A stretch of DNA of 32,725 bases from Bacteroidota bacterium (GCA_018266475.1 JAFEAI010000268.1:1-32725), one strand, 5' to 3'; positions 15,826 to 22,630 are shown, counted from the first letter of the stretch. Notes: generated by a model not told the origin, from the letters alone. Numbers and translations are program-made.

Positions 15826-16752
15826 ATGACCGGGGACCCTTCCTCCACGTCCCGCCGCAATGCGGTGCTGCTGCTGCACCTCACGGTGTTCATCTGGGGG
15901 TGGACCGGCATCCTTGGCAAATGGATCGACCAAAGCGCACTGCACATCGTGTACGTGCGCACCGTGATCGCCTGCATCGGCCTGGTGGCCGTGGCGCGGT
16001 GGATGCGGGTCTCCCTCTCGCCCCGCACTCCCGACCTGGGCCGCTACCTGCTCACCGGCCTTATCGTACTGGCGCACTGGACCACCTTCTACCTCTCCAT
16101 CAAGCGCGGCAATGCCTCGGTGGCCGTCACGTGCCTTAGCACAAGCACCTTCTTCACGGCCATGATCACCCCGTTTTGGACCAAGGAGCGCGTAAGCGGG
16201 TTCGAGGTGGTGCTCGGGCTGGTGATCATCGGTGCGCTGCTGCTGATCTTCGGGCTGGAGGTGCAATACCGCGAGGGCATGCTCCTGGGCGTGCTGAGCG
16301 CCCTGCTCAGCGCCTGGTTCAATGTGGTGAACAGCAGGCTGGTGCGGCGCGGCGAGGCCGTGCGCATCTGCTTTTACGAACTGCTGGCCGTGCTGGGCGG
16401 CATGGGCCTGTGGCTTGCCGTGCAGGGCGACCTGCCGCCCCCCCTGTGGCACATGCCGGCCCATGATGTGGCGGGCTACCTGGTGCTGGGGCTGCTGTGT
16501 ACCACCTTCGCCTTCACCGCCGGCATCCACGTGCTCAAGCGCCTGTCGCCCTTCACGGTGATCCTCACCGTGAACCTGGAACCCGTGTACACCATCCTGA
16601 TCGCCCTGTTGCTGTGGCCCGCCAGTGAGCGCATGCACTTCGGCTCCTACCTCGGCTTCGCGCTCATCCTGGCCTGTATCTCGCTCAATGGGTGGCGGCA
16701 GCGGCGGCAGGAGACAAAAGTGGTGAAGCCGCAGGTGTTCGCCCAGGGCTGA
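15826..16752 (+). CDS. EamA/DMT-family transporter
   Basis: 308 residues, mostly hydrophobic, arranged as about ten membrane helices in two homologous halves, the usual EamA design. Supporting features are the first helix with F-I-W-G-W-T-G-I-L-G-K-W, the half-ending F-F-T-A-M-I-T-P-F-W-T-K-E-R, and the second-half F-T-V-I-L-T-V-N-L-E-P-V-Y-T-I-L, which matches the typical 'LEPV' end of EamA repeats. Family members export amino acids, sugars or other metabolites; the substrate here cannot be assigned. It ends 6 bp from the convergent cytochrome/monooxygenase gene with no room for a dedicated terminator. Confidence 0.9.
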   Translation: MTGDPSSTSRRNAVLLLHLTVFIWGWTGILGKWIDQSALHIVYVRTVIACIGLVAVARWMRVSLSPRTPDLGRYLLTGLIVLAHWTTFYLSIKRGNASVAVTCLSTSTFFTAMITPFWTKERVSGFEVVLGLVIIGALLLIFGLEVQYREGMLLGVLSALLSAWFNVVNSRLVRRGEAVRICFYELLAVLGGMGLWLAVQGDLPPPLWHMPAHDVAGYLVLGLLCTTFAFTAGIHVLKRLSPFTVILTVNLEPVYTILIALLLWPASERMHFGSYLGFALILACISLNGWRQRRQETKVVKPQVFAQG

Positions 16753-16758
16753 TCGCGC

Positions 16759-18210
16759 TCAAGGCCCGTGGTGCACGGCCTGTGGGTCCAGGCTGATGTG
16801 CTCATCGCCGGGGCGGTAGTCCACATAGTTCACGAAGAACTGCAGCATCTCGTCCGTGGTGCGCATGTTCCCGGTTTCGGGGGCCCGCACCATGCGCGGC
16901 GGGTCATACGGATTGTTGCGGTTGGCGCGCGTATTGTCGAAGACCGCCTCCACATGGATCACCGAACCGCCGGGAATGTGCAGCATGCGCGGGAACGTGT
17001 ATGCGTACTGCCAGCGGAAATCCCAATCGGGGATGCGCACCAGGCGGATGGTGTCGCCGGCGGGCGTGGTGGCGTATGCCAGAAAGGACTTCCCCAGCAA
17101 GTGCAGGTGCGGATTGATGGTGAGCACGCTGATGTCACCGGGCACCTGCAGGCTGGTGCGGAAGGTCATCACCGTGTCGGCGGGGATCACCAACGGCGGC
17201 ACCACGGGGCTCATGCCCAAGGTGCCAAGTTGCAGTTCCTTCATGGGCCGCTCCGGCGGTGCAGGTGTGAACCACAGGTTGAAATGCGACCTGTCCATGG
17301 TGTCGCGCATGCTGGGGCCGTAGTGCATGGTGTTCAGCAGGAATGCGCCCTTGCGCGGAATGCGGTAGCCCCCGATGCCGGGGGGATAAACGGGCGGTGA
17401 AAGCCCGGGCAGGTAGTTCACCATGTTCGGCGTAAGCGCGGGCCACGTGCCATCGTCGTTCTGCAGGTGCAGTTCCGCATAGGCGTCCAGGCTCTTGGTG
17501 CGGTCCGCATCAATGTAGGCGGGTCCTGGCGGCTCCTCCTTCCTGGCCCCGGGCGCATAGCTGATCATGGCCCCGTTCATGTGGTGTACGTAGCGCCGCG
17601 TGCCGGGCACAAACTCCACCGCAGCAAGGAAGGTGTCCCGTTCCAGGAGGAACGGCGCCTTGGCGATGATGAAGCGGTCCCGGTTGTCGCCGGGTATGTG
17701 GAACGTGTCCGGCAGCCACACCACGGCGTCCGGTGGCCGGCCTGCCGTGCGCATACTTCCGCTGGCCGTGGCATAGGAGGCGATGGGCGGCAGGCCGGAA
17801 GTATCGCCGGGCAATGCCCCTTGGTCCACCCATTTGGCGATCATGGCGATCTGGCGCGCGTTCAGCACCCGCTCCCCGAGGAATCGGCTGTAGGACGTGT
17901 CGGCGGGCCAGGGCGGCATCCATCGGCCCACCACCATCTTGCGCACGGTCTTCGCCTTTCTGCGCACATCGTGGAAGCTCACCAAGGGGAACGGGCCGGC
18001 CTGCCCCGTGCGGTGGCAGCCCATGCAGTTGGCGCGGATGATCGGCGCCACCTCGGCGAAGGTCACCGTATCGGGCAGGCCCTCCACCAAGGGCACCATG
18101 TCCCTGCCCTGTTCATGCGGCCCTTGCCGCGAACAAGCGGCAACCAACGCACAAAGCCCGGCAAGGATCCAAGCCCGTGGAAGGTGATGCCGCCGCCACG
18201 GAATCCTCAT
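16759..18210 (-). CDS. Haem c / PHM-DBH-like copper monooxygenase lipoprotein
   Basis: 483 residues from an ATG that overlaps the redoxin stop (ATGA); two in-frame ATGs lie 12 and 24 nt further upstream. A lipobox (A-L-V-A-A-C, Cys26) follows the N-terminal helix. A haem c site C-M-G-C-H is at 62-66, with R-W-M-P-P-W (96-101) offering an axial Met. The C-terminal half carries the ligand pattern of type II copper, ascorbate-dependent monooxygenases: HHM (209-211), M-H-Y (295-297), H-L-H-L-L-G (368-373) and D-E-M (453-455). These correspond to the CuH and CuM sites of PHM/DBH. Predicted role: a periplasmic or outer-membrane-facing redox lipoprotein that may hydroxylate an unknown substrate, with the cytochrome domain supplying electrons. 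Substrate and activity are inference. Confidence 0.8.
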   Translation of the reverse strand: MRIPWRRHHLPRAWILAGLCALVAACSRQGPHEQGRDMVPLVEGLPDTVTFAEVAPIIRANCMGCHRTGQAGPFPLVSFHDVRRKAKTVRKMVVGRWMPPWPADTSYSRFLGERVLNARQIAMIAKWVDQGALPGDTSGLPPIASYATASGSMRTAGRPPDAVVWLPDTFHIPGDNRDRFIIAKAPFLLERDTFLAAVEFVPGTRRYVHHMNGAMISYAPGARKEEPPGPAYIDADRTKSLDAYAELHLQNDDGTWPALTPNMVNYLPGLSPPVYPPGIGGYRIPRKGAFLLNTMHYGPSMRDTMDRSHFNLWFTPAPPERPMKELQLGTLGMSPVVPPLVIPADTVMTFRTSLQVPGDISVLTINPHLHLLGKSFLAYATTPAGDTIRLVRIPDWDFRWQYAYTFPRMLHIPGGSVIHVEAVFDNTRANRNNPYDPPRMVRAPETGNMRTTDEMLQFFVNYVDYRPGDEHISLDPQAVHHGP

Positions 18211-18794
18211 TCGTCGTCGCATTCCACAATGCACCCCACGGCCACCACTTCCGGCTGTGGCCGGCCCGTGGCCAGGAACTTGTTGAGCGCATCCGCCAGC
18301 CAGGTGTGCCGGGCCTGCAATTGCTTCCTGCCCTGCCGCACGGGCCTGTCATCAAATGCCCCGCGGTACATCACCTTTCCGTCGGGCCCGGCCACAAAGC
18401 ATTCCGGGGTTACCCGCGCCTGCAGCGCCAGGGAAAGCGCGCAGGCGCTGTCCATCACTTGCGGAAACCCGAATGCACCTGCGGCCGAAAAGGCCCTTGC
18501 GGCCTCGCGCTCCATGAAAGGCCCGGAATAGAGGCCCACCACATGTACGCCTTGGGGGGCGAACGTATCTGCAAGGGCTTGAAAATCGGCGGTGTACAAT
18601 TGGCAGATCGGGCAATCGGGGTCCATGGTGATGAACACGGTGGCCTTTTCACCCAGCATGGAACGCAGGCTGCGCTCCTCCCCTTGCACGGTATGCCAGC
18701 GGCTTTCGAACAGCGGGGCCACGGTGGCCGCAGGCGGCGCACAGCCTGCCGCTGCAAGCAGCAAGAATGCAGCCAAGACACGCAAGAAGCACAT
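18207..18794 (-). CDS. Redoxin / thioredoxin-like lipoprotein
   Basis: 195 residues. The signal peptide ends in a lipobox L-A-A-A-G-C (Cys18). The thioredoxin-fold core contains V-F-I-T-M-D-P-D-C-P-I-C with the CxxC pair at 61-64, then V-G-L-Y-S-G-P-F and T-P-E-C-F-V-A-G-P-D-G-K-V-M-Y-R-G, the usual cis-Pro and following strands of AhpC/TSA-Redoxin proteins. The C-terminal G-C-I-V-E-C adds two more cysteines. It is translationally coupled to the copper/haem protein downstream. From memory, related redoxin, cytochrome and Cu-monooxygenase parts occur fused in other phyla, so this pair may be a split version. Confidence 0.85.
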   Translation of the reverse strand: MCFLRVLAAFLLLAAAGCAPPAATVAPLFESRWHTVQGEERSLRSMLGEKATVFITMDPDCPICQLYTADFQALADTFAPQGVHVVGLYSGPFMEREAARAFSAAGAFGFPQVMDSACALSLALQARVTPECFVAGPDGKVMYRGAFDDRPVRQGRKQLQARHTWLADALNKFLATGRPQPEVVAVGCIVECDDE

Positions 18795-18798
18795 GGCG

Positions 18799-18806
18799 CA
18801 AAGCTA
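18799..18806 (-). promoter_or_regulatory. Candidate -7 box before the redoxin gene
   Basis: On the minus strand the box reads TAGCTTTG, a full match to TAnnTTTG, ending 4 nt before the ATG. This is the clearest example in the window of a box set against the start codon. No TTG sits at the standard -33 spacing. Confidence 0.5.
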
Positions 18807-18822
18807 CGGGCACCAACAGGCA

Positions 18823-19215
18823 CTATTGGACCGGCACGGCCAGGGCCAGTACATGGGCATCGGGATCGGCCAAGTAGGCCACGCGGTGCCCCCAATCGCG
18901 GTCCGTGGCCGGGTCCACCAGGAGCGCACCGGCCCCAAGCGCACGCTGCACCGCCCGGTCCAGGTGATCCACCAGCAGGTAAAGCTCGCACCGCGGCACC
19001 CCGTGCCCTTGGGCCGGGTGTGGCAGGGGACCGCTGATGATGCGCGCGATGCCTTGCTCGGGCATCAGGCCCAGCTTCACGCCGGGCCCAAGGCTGAACT
19101 CCGTCATGCCGGGCACCTCCAGCACGGGTGCATGGCCCAGCACCGCCTTGTAGAACGCAGTGCTGCGCGCCTGGTCGGCCACGTACAAAATAAATTGGAC
19201 GGCTGTGGTCTGCAT
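18823..19215 (-). CDS. VOC family (glyoxalase-fold) protein
   Basis: 130 residues, normal for a single-chain VOC protein. Two beta-alpha-beta-beta-beta modules are visible. The first opens V-Q-F-I-L-Y-V-A-D-Q-A-R-S-T-A-F-Y. The second contains C-E-L-Y-L-L-V-D-H-L-D-R-A, then D-R-D-W-G-H-R-V-A-Y-L-A-D-P-D-A-H-V-L, the typical C-terminal signature. Members include glyoxalases, dioxygenases and antibiotic-binding proteins. Metal ligands are not clear enough here to choose, so the substrate is unknown. It is probably transcribed separately from the redoxin gene, which has its own box. Confidence 0.88.
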   Translation of the reverse strand: MQTTAVQFILYVADQARSTAFYKAVLGHAPVLEVPGMTEFSLGPGVKLGLMPEQGIARIISGPLPHPAQGHGVPRCELYLLVDHLDRAVQRALGAGALLVDPATDRDWGHRVAYLADPDAHVLALAVPVQ

Positions 19216-19219
19216 GCGC

Positions 19220-19227
19220 CGAAGGTC
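19220..19227 (-). promoter_or_regulatory. Candidate -7 box before the VOC gene
   Basis: Minus strand GACCTTCG, 4 nt before the ATG; it differs from TAnnTTTG at two positions but matches the spacing and form of several other starts in this window. Confidence 0.35.
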
Positions 19228-19407
19228 GGCATTTCCGTGCGTTTACCAACGCTGCCGGGGCCGGTGGAGGCCTGGTGGGGCCATGCGATCCAGGGCCATC
19301 GGGCCTTGATTCCTTTCCTTGCGCGGGGTCTTGCACCGCCACCCCGGATAACACGGAAGAGACTCCGGAACAGGGGCAGGCCGCCACTAGGGCCAAAGGC
19401 CCGGCAT

Positions 19408-19443
19408 TATCCCTGCCCTACGCTCACGCGTAGGGCAGGGATA
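19408..19443. repeat. Perfect 16-bp hairpin 1
   Basis: Left arm TATCCCTGCCCTACGC (19408-19423), loop TCAC, right arm its exact complement (19428-19443). It lacks a T tract on either side, so a simple intrinsic terminator is less likely than a REP-like structure. Confidence 0.85.
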
Positions 19444-19531
19444 CCAAATGCGTGATCGCCAGGGCTGAAGGCCCGGCCTCATCGCCAGGTGCGGTAAGGT
19501 CGGGCCTACAGCCCTCCCCGATGACAAGGTG

Positions 19532-19567
19532 CATCGCTGCCCAACGCGCAAGCGTTGGGCAGCGATG
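19532..19567. repeat. Perfect 16-bp hairpin 2 (GCAA tetraloop)
   Basis: Left arm CATCGCTGCCCAACGC (19532-19547), loop GCAA (a GNRA tetraloop if transcribed), right arm its exact complement (19552-19567). Compared with hairpin 1 there are three changes in the left arm, and each is matched by a compensating change in the right arm. Confidence 0.85.
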
Positions 19568-19694
19568 AGGTCGCGCCTTCAGCGCTCATCAGGGCCTTTC
19601 CCGGCAAGATAAGAAGACCCGATAGCCCCGCCATGCGACCCCGCTTCTTGCCAGCGGTGGATTGCCTGTGTACCAGCTTAGGATAGGAGTCCCT

Positions 19695-19808
19695 TGCACT
19701 CTCGCACCCTTCGACCCTTCGGCACGCTCAGGGTTCAGGGCAGCGTTGGCACTCTCGCACCCTTCGACGGGTTCAGGGCAGCGTTGGCACTTTCGCACCC
19801 TTCGGCCC
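19695..19808. repeat. Short direct repeats, CCCTTCG-type
   Basis: Two adjacent 38-bp units (19733-19770 and 19771-19808) begin GTTCAGGGCAGCGTTGG and continue CACTYTCGCACCCTTCG. The second half recurs once more at 19695. The CCCTTCGAC...TTCAGGG theme resembles dispersed repeats common in environmental genomes, which produce spurious 'PVEG'-type peptides when translated. Confidence 0.7.
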
Positions 19809-19901
19809 TTCGGCAAACCCGATCTTTAGTGCAGCATTGGCCCCCTCCCACCCATGGGCCTGCGTGTGATGATCCTCACCGGCATCCTTTCCGCACTATT
19901 C

Positions 19902-19909
19902 CATCTTTG
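19902..19909 (+). promoter_or_regulatory. Candidate -7 box of the small membrane-protein operon
   Basis: CATCTTTG (7 of 8 to TAnnTTTG, nn free) ends 15 nt before the ATG at 19925. A purine-rich GGAAAAAA stretch lies between box and start. Confidence 0.4.
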
Positions 19910-19924
19910 TCCCGGAAAAAACCA

Positions 19925-20137
19925 ATGGGCATGAAAGCGAACATGGGCAATACCGACCGGCTGCTCCGGTCCATTGCGGCGGTCATCATTGTGCTGCTCT
20001 ACTTCACCGGGGTGATCACCGGTACACTTGGCGTGGTGCTGCTGGTGCTTGCCGCCGTGTTCGTGGCCACCAGCTTCATCAGCTTCTGCCCGCTGTACAC
20101 CCTGTTCGGCATCCGCACCAACAAGAAAGCATCCTGA
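19925..20137 (+). CDS. DUF2892 (YgaP-like) small membrane protein
   Basis: 70 residues. The first part M-G-N-T-D-R-L-L-R-S-I-A-A-V matches the start of DUF2892 proteins. Two membrane helices follow (about 15-33 and 35-53), then the family ending S-F-C-P-L-Y-T-L-F-G-I-R-T. I chose ATG 19925; an in-frame ATG lies at 19931. Upstream open sequence is repeat DNA and not part of the protein. DUF2892 helices form the membrane part of YgaP-type rhodaneses, but here no rhodanese is attached. It starts a three-gene set of small membrane proteins with 4-nt spacing to the next gene. Confidence 0.88.
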   Translation: MGMKANMGNTDRLLRSIAAVIIVLLYFTGVITGTLGVVLLVLAAVFVATSFISFCPLYTLFGIRTNKKAS

Positions 20138-20141
20138 CCTG

Positions 20142-20360
20142 ATGCGCGGCTGGGGATTTACGGCGATCGGCGTGGTGCTTGGCGCGGTGGCGGGCTGGTT
20201 CTACTGGCGGCACTGGGGCTGCACGAACGGTTGCGCCATCACGGGCAGCCCGGTGAACAGCACGTTGTACGGCGCGGTGATGGGGGCCTTGGTGATCAAT
20301 CTGTTCCGGAAGGACAACGCTGCGGAACAAGCCCGGGACAAAGGCGATCTTCATGGGTGA
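20142..20360 (+). CDS. DUF6132 family small membrane protein
   Basis: 72 residues: a membrane helix (about 6-22), then W-G-C-T-N-G-C-A-I-T-G-S-P-V-N-S, the two-cysteine motif of DUF6132 proteins of Bacteroidota, then a second helix (about 42-55) with L-Y-G-A-V-M-G-A. The two cysteines (27 and 31) lie between the helices and could be redox-active. It starts 4 nt after the DUF2892-like gene and overlaps the next gene by 8 nt. No function is established. Confidence 0.85.
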   Translation: MRGWGFTAIGVVLGAVAGWFYWRHWGCTNGCAITGSPVNSTLYGAVMGALVINLFRKDNAAEQARDKGDLHG

Positions 20361-20649
20361 CGCGAAACAAAAGCCCGATGGAATGATGCGGCAGATGCGC
20401 GGGCCTTGGGGGCCGGTGCGCTGGATCCGCCTGGCCTTGGCCGGGGCCCTGCTCATGGCGGGCATCTATTCGGGTGATGCGGTGGCGTATGCCTTGGCCG
20501 CGTTCCTCGGCCTGCAGGCGGTGCTCAATTTCGGCTGCTGCGAATCCGCGTGCGGCACCGGCCTGCCTGCGGCGGAAGTGGCCGACGACGGCGATGTGGC
20601 CTATGAGGAAGTGGGAGATCCCGCGCAGAACGCCGCACAAAGGCGCTGA
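20353..20649 (+). CDS. Small membrane protein with C-terminal Cys cluster
   Basis: 98 residues. A basic N-terminus (W-G-P-V-R-W-I-R) precedes two hydrophobic stretches (about 25-40 and 43-60). The motif L-G-L-Q-A-V-L-N-F-G-C-C-E-S-A-C-G-T follows, with cysteines at 62, 63 and 67, and then an acidic tail. The Q-A-x-x-N-x-G-C-C pattern recalls DUF2892-like proteins found beside sulfur or thiol-redox genes in Bacteroidota, but I do not recognise a named family. The start overlaps the DUF6132 gene by 8 nt, so the three genes form one operon. The opposing Crp/Fnr gene ends 20 bp away. Confidence 0.75.
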   Translation: MGDAKQKPDGMMRQMRGPWGPVRWIRLALAGALLMAGIYSGDAVAYALAAFLGLQAVLNFGCCESACGTGLPAAEVADDGDVAYEEVGDPAQNAAQRR

Positions 20650-20678
20650 AGAGCGCCCTGCGCCGGGCATTACCCGGC
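20642..20678. terminator. Paired short hairpins between convergent genes
   Basis: GGCGCT-GAAG-AGCGCC (20642-20657) and GCCGGG-CATTA-CCCGGC (20662-20678) sit at the junction of the small membrane operon and the Crp/Fnr gene. Either or both could end transcription from both sides; neither has a long T run. Confidence 0.4.
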
Positions 20679-21281
20679 CATTTGAGCCTGGCGCAGTTCC
20701 ACCACGCCGCGTCCCAAGGCCACCCGCCCTTCCGCACGCAACTGTTGCAGCAGGCGGGTGATCACCTCCCTGGGCGAACCGAGCTCATCGGCGATCTGCT
20801 GGTGCGTAAGCTGCAGCGTGCGGCCCCCGGTTGCTTGTGCGCGCTTCAGCAAATAGCTCCACAGCTGCTCATCCAGCTTGTGGAAGGCCACCACCTCAAA
20901 GGCCTCCAGCAATTCCTCAAAGCGCTGGGCCTGCACCTCGTTCACGTACTTGCGCCATTCCGGCCACGCCATCCATTCATCCACGTACCGCACGGGCACC
21001 ATCAGCAGCTCCGCATCCTCCTCCACCACGGCACGCACACTGCTCATGCGCTTGGCCACGCAGCAGGTGAGCGAGGTGGCGCAAGTCTCCCCCGGCAGGA
21101 TGTGGTACAGGTAGCGCTCGCGCCCGTGCCGGTCCTGGGCCAGTATGCGCAGGCTTCCCTTTTCCACGATCGGGATGTGGGTGATGGCATCGCCAACGGC
21201 CATCAGCTCGGTACCTGCCGGCACGTTCTTGCGGACCGCCACGCGCCCAAGTTCGCGCTGGAGGGAGGGATCGGTGAACAT
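20670..21281 (-). CDS. Crp/Fnr family transcriptional regulator
   Basis: 203 residues. The N-terminal cyclic-nucleotide-type barrel includes V-E-K-G-S-L-R-I and L-P-G-E-T-C-A-T-S-L-T-C-C with cysteines at 67, 73 and 74. A long dimer helix (about 105-135) follows, then a winged helix (about 156-190): L-T-H-Q-Q-I-A-D-E-L-G-S-P-R-E-V-I-T-R-L-L-Q-Q-L. I chose ATG 21281, giving M-F-T-D-P-S, because a promoter-like box sits 4 nt upstream and the longer frame adds only low-complexity sequence. The Cys cluster in the sensor domain suggests thiol, sulfide or redox sensing. It probably regulates the convergent small membrane operon. The signal is inference. Confidence 0.88.
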   Translation of the reverse strand: MFTDPSLQRELGRVAVRKNVPAGTELMAVGDAITHIPIVEKGSLRILAQDRHGRERYLYHILPGETCATSLTCCVAKRMSSVRAVVEEDAELLMVPVRYVDEWMAWPEWRKYVNEVQAQRFEELLEAFEVVAFHKLDEQLWSYLLKRAQATGGRTLQLTHQQIADELGSPREVITRLLQQLRAEGRVALGRGVVELRQAQMAG

Positions 21282-21285
21282 GGAG

Positions 21286-21293
21286 CGAAGATA
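21286..21293 (-). promoter_or_regulatory. Candidate -7 box before the Crp/Fnr gene
   Basis: Minus strand TATCTTCG, 4 nt before the chosen ATG; one mismatch to TAnnTTTG. This supports the shorter start. Confidence 0.45.
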
Positions 21294-21349
21294 GGCCGAA
21301 CCTGGCGCGGGCACTGGCCTACCGCTGCCGGGCTTGTCCGCTGCCGGGC

Positions 21350-22630
21350 TCACTCGCTGCCCTGTGACAGCCGCGTCCGGCGCCCGGCAGGCTTTGGGGC
21401 CGCATTCCCCTTGGCCGGCTTAAGCTGTTTGAGCCAGGTCACCTCCTTTTCCTCCAGGTGGCGCCACCGCCCGCGCGGCAGATCCTTTTTGGTAAGGCCG
21501 GCGAACATCACGCGGTCCAGCTTCACCACTTCGGCGCCCAAGGCGCTGAACATGCGCCGCACCACGCGGTTGCGGCCCATGTGGATCAACAGGCCCACTT
21601 CCCGCTTGGAGCCGCCCGCGAAGCTGGCCTCATCGGCCTGTGCGGGCCCGTCCTCCAGCATTACGCCTTCCACCAGCTTGTGCAGCTCCTCCGCCGTGAG
21701 GTTGCGGTCCAGCGTGGCATGGTAGAGCTTCTCGGCACCGTGGCTCGGGTGGGTGAGCTTCTTGGCCAGGTCGCCATCGTTGGTGAGCAGCAGCACGCCG
21801 GTGGTGTTGCGGTCCAGGCGGCCCACGGGGTAAAGTCTCTCATGGCATGCGTTGGCCACCAGGGACATCACGGTGTGGCGCTCGCGGGGGTCATCCGTGG
21901 TGGTGATGGTGTCCTTGGGCTTGTTCAGCAGCACATAGCGCTTCTGCTCCATGCGCAGGCCCTGTCCGCCGTATTGCACCTTGTCGTCCGGGTGTACCAT
22001 GGTGCCCAGCTCGGTAACCACCTTGCCGTTCACCGATACTACGCCGCTGGCAATGAGCTCATCGCATTCGCGGCGGCTGCCCACCCCGGCGTGTGCCAGG
22101 TATTTGTTCAAGCGCACCAAGCCCTCGTTGGCTGGGTTGGGAAGGCTGAAGCGGTTGCTGCGTTCGCCCTTTCGGAAGGGCCGGCGGGCGCCCGCGTCGC
22201 CTTCCTTGAAGGTGCGCTCATCCCGGCTCTGCGTCTTCCACGGCTTTGGCGACCGCCCTTCAGCGCCTTGCTTTTCGCCGCGCGGCCCGCCTTTGGGCCC
22301 GCCTTCCTTGCGCCACGGCCGGGCCTCGTCAACCTGCCCGCCCGGCCTCCTTGCCCGGCTTGGCGGCAGGGCTTCACCATCGCGCCGGAAAGGCTTTCGG
22401 GCGGCAGGCCCCGGCCTTTTCCCCGCAGGGCCGGCATCGCCCTTGGCGCGTTTGCGCCAAGGCGCCTCCCCGCTGCTTGCGCGATCATCCTTCCCGGCGT
22501 GTTCCTCTCCGCCACGTGCCGCGCGGCTTTTGGGCCCCGTTGGCTTGCCCCCCCTGCGGGGTGCGGGTCCTTTGCCGGCCTTGGCCGGTCGTTCGCCTTG
22601 GAAAGGCCTGGTGTGCGTGCGTTTGCTCAT
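21350..22630 (-). CDS. rluB: RluB/RsuA-family 23S rRNA pseudouridine synthase with long basic N-terminus
   Basis: 426 residues. The enzyme starts near residue 171 with an S4 RNA-binding domain (V-R-L-N-K-Y-L-A-H-A-G-V-G-S-R-R-E-C-D-E-L-I). The synthase domain follows, with Y-V-L-L-N-K-P-K-D and the catalytic loop G-R-L-D-R-N-T-T-G-V-L-L-L-T-N-D-G (Asp273). The later N-R-V-V-R-R-M-F is also typical. RluB modifies a uridine near helix 90 of 23S rRNA. Residues 1-165 form a disordered tail rich in K, R, G, P and E with repeated K/R-P-F/W motifs. Such extensions occur in Bacteroidota homologues and may bind RNA. The start overlaps the yraN stop (ATGA). Confidence 0.93.
   Translation of the reverse strand: MSKRTHTRPFQGERPAKAGKGPAPRRGGKPTGPKSRAARGGEEHAGKDDRASSGEAPWRKRAKGDAGPAGKRPGPAARKPFRRDGEALPPSRARRPGGQVDEARPWRKEGGPKGGPRGEKQGAEGRSPKPWKTQSRDERTFKEGDAGARRPFRKGERSNRFSLPNPANEGLVRLNKYLAHAGVGSRRECDELIASGVVSVNGKVVTELGTMVHPDDKVQYGGQGLRMEQKRYVLLNKPKDTITTTDDPRERHTVMSLVANACHERLYPVGRLDRNTTGVLLLTNDGDLAKKLTHPSHGAEKLYHATLDRNLTAEELHKLVEGVMLEDGPAQADEASFAGGSKREVGLLIHMGRNRVVRRMFSALGAEVVKLDRVMFAGLTKKDLPRGRWRHLEEKEVTWLKQLKPAKGNAAPKPAGRRTRLSQGSE

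Larger units (their letters stand above)
19389..19587. repeat. REPIN-like quasi-palindrome of about 200 bp
   Basis: The element is symmetric about position 19488. From outside in, each half has a GGGC(C/T)(A/G)AAGGC-like arm (19389-19407; mirrored at 19568-19586), a perfect hairpin, and an AGGGCTGWAGGCCCGRCCT arm (19461-19479; inverted at 19497-19515, 2 mismatches in 19). The two hairpin centres lie within half a base of exact mirror positions. This layout resembles paired inverted REP sequences (REPINs) or a small MITE. No cognate transposase is in the window. Confidence 0.75.
19216..19924. other. Non-coding interval with repeat elements
   Basis: 709 bp with no convincing gene; the only open frames are low-complexity shadows of repeats. 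Three parts: 19216-19388 unremarkable sequence with a candidate promoter of the VOC gene at its left end; 19389-19587 a large quasi-palindrome with nested hairpins; 19695-19808 short direct repeats of CCCTTCG type. The last ~25 bp before the DUF2892-like gene include a CATCTTTG box. No integrase, transposase or tRNA was found. Confidence 0.8.

Noticed and set aside
15364-16638. A 424-codon minus-strand frame over the coiled-coil and EamA genes
   Set aside because: Gln/His-rich shadow spanning two genes with better evidence.
19589-19816. Small minus-strand ORF over the CCCTTCG repeats
   Set aside because: Its PVEG/ERAEG peptides are the familiar artefact of translating these repeats.
19694-19924. 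N-terminal extension of the DUF2892-like protein
   Set aside because: The extension translates repeat DNA; the family begins at the ATG at 19925.
21282-21353. Longer N-terminus of the Crp/Fnr protein
   Set aside because: The added residues are Pro/Gly/Ser-rich and would cover the TATCTTCG box; the family normally starts near the chosen Met.
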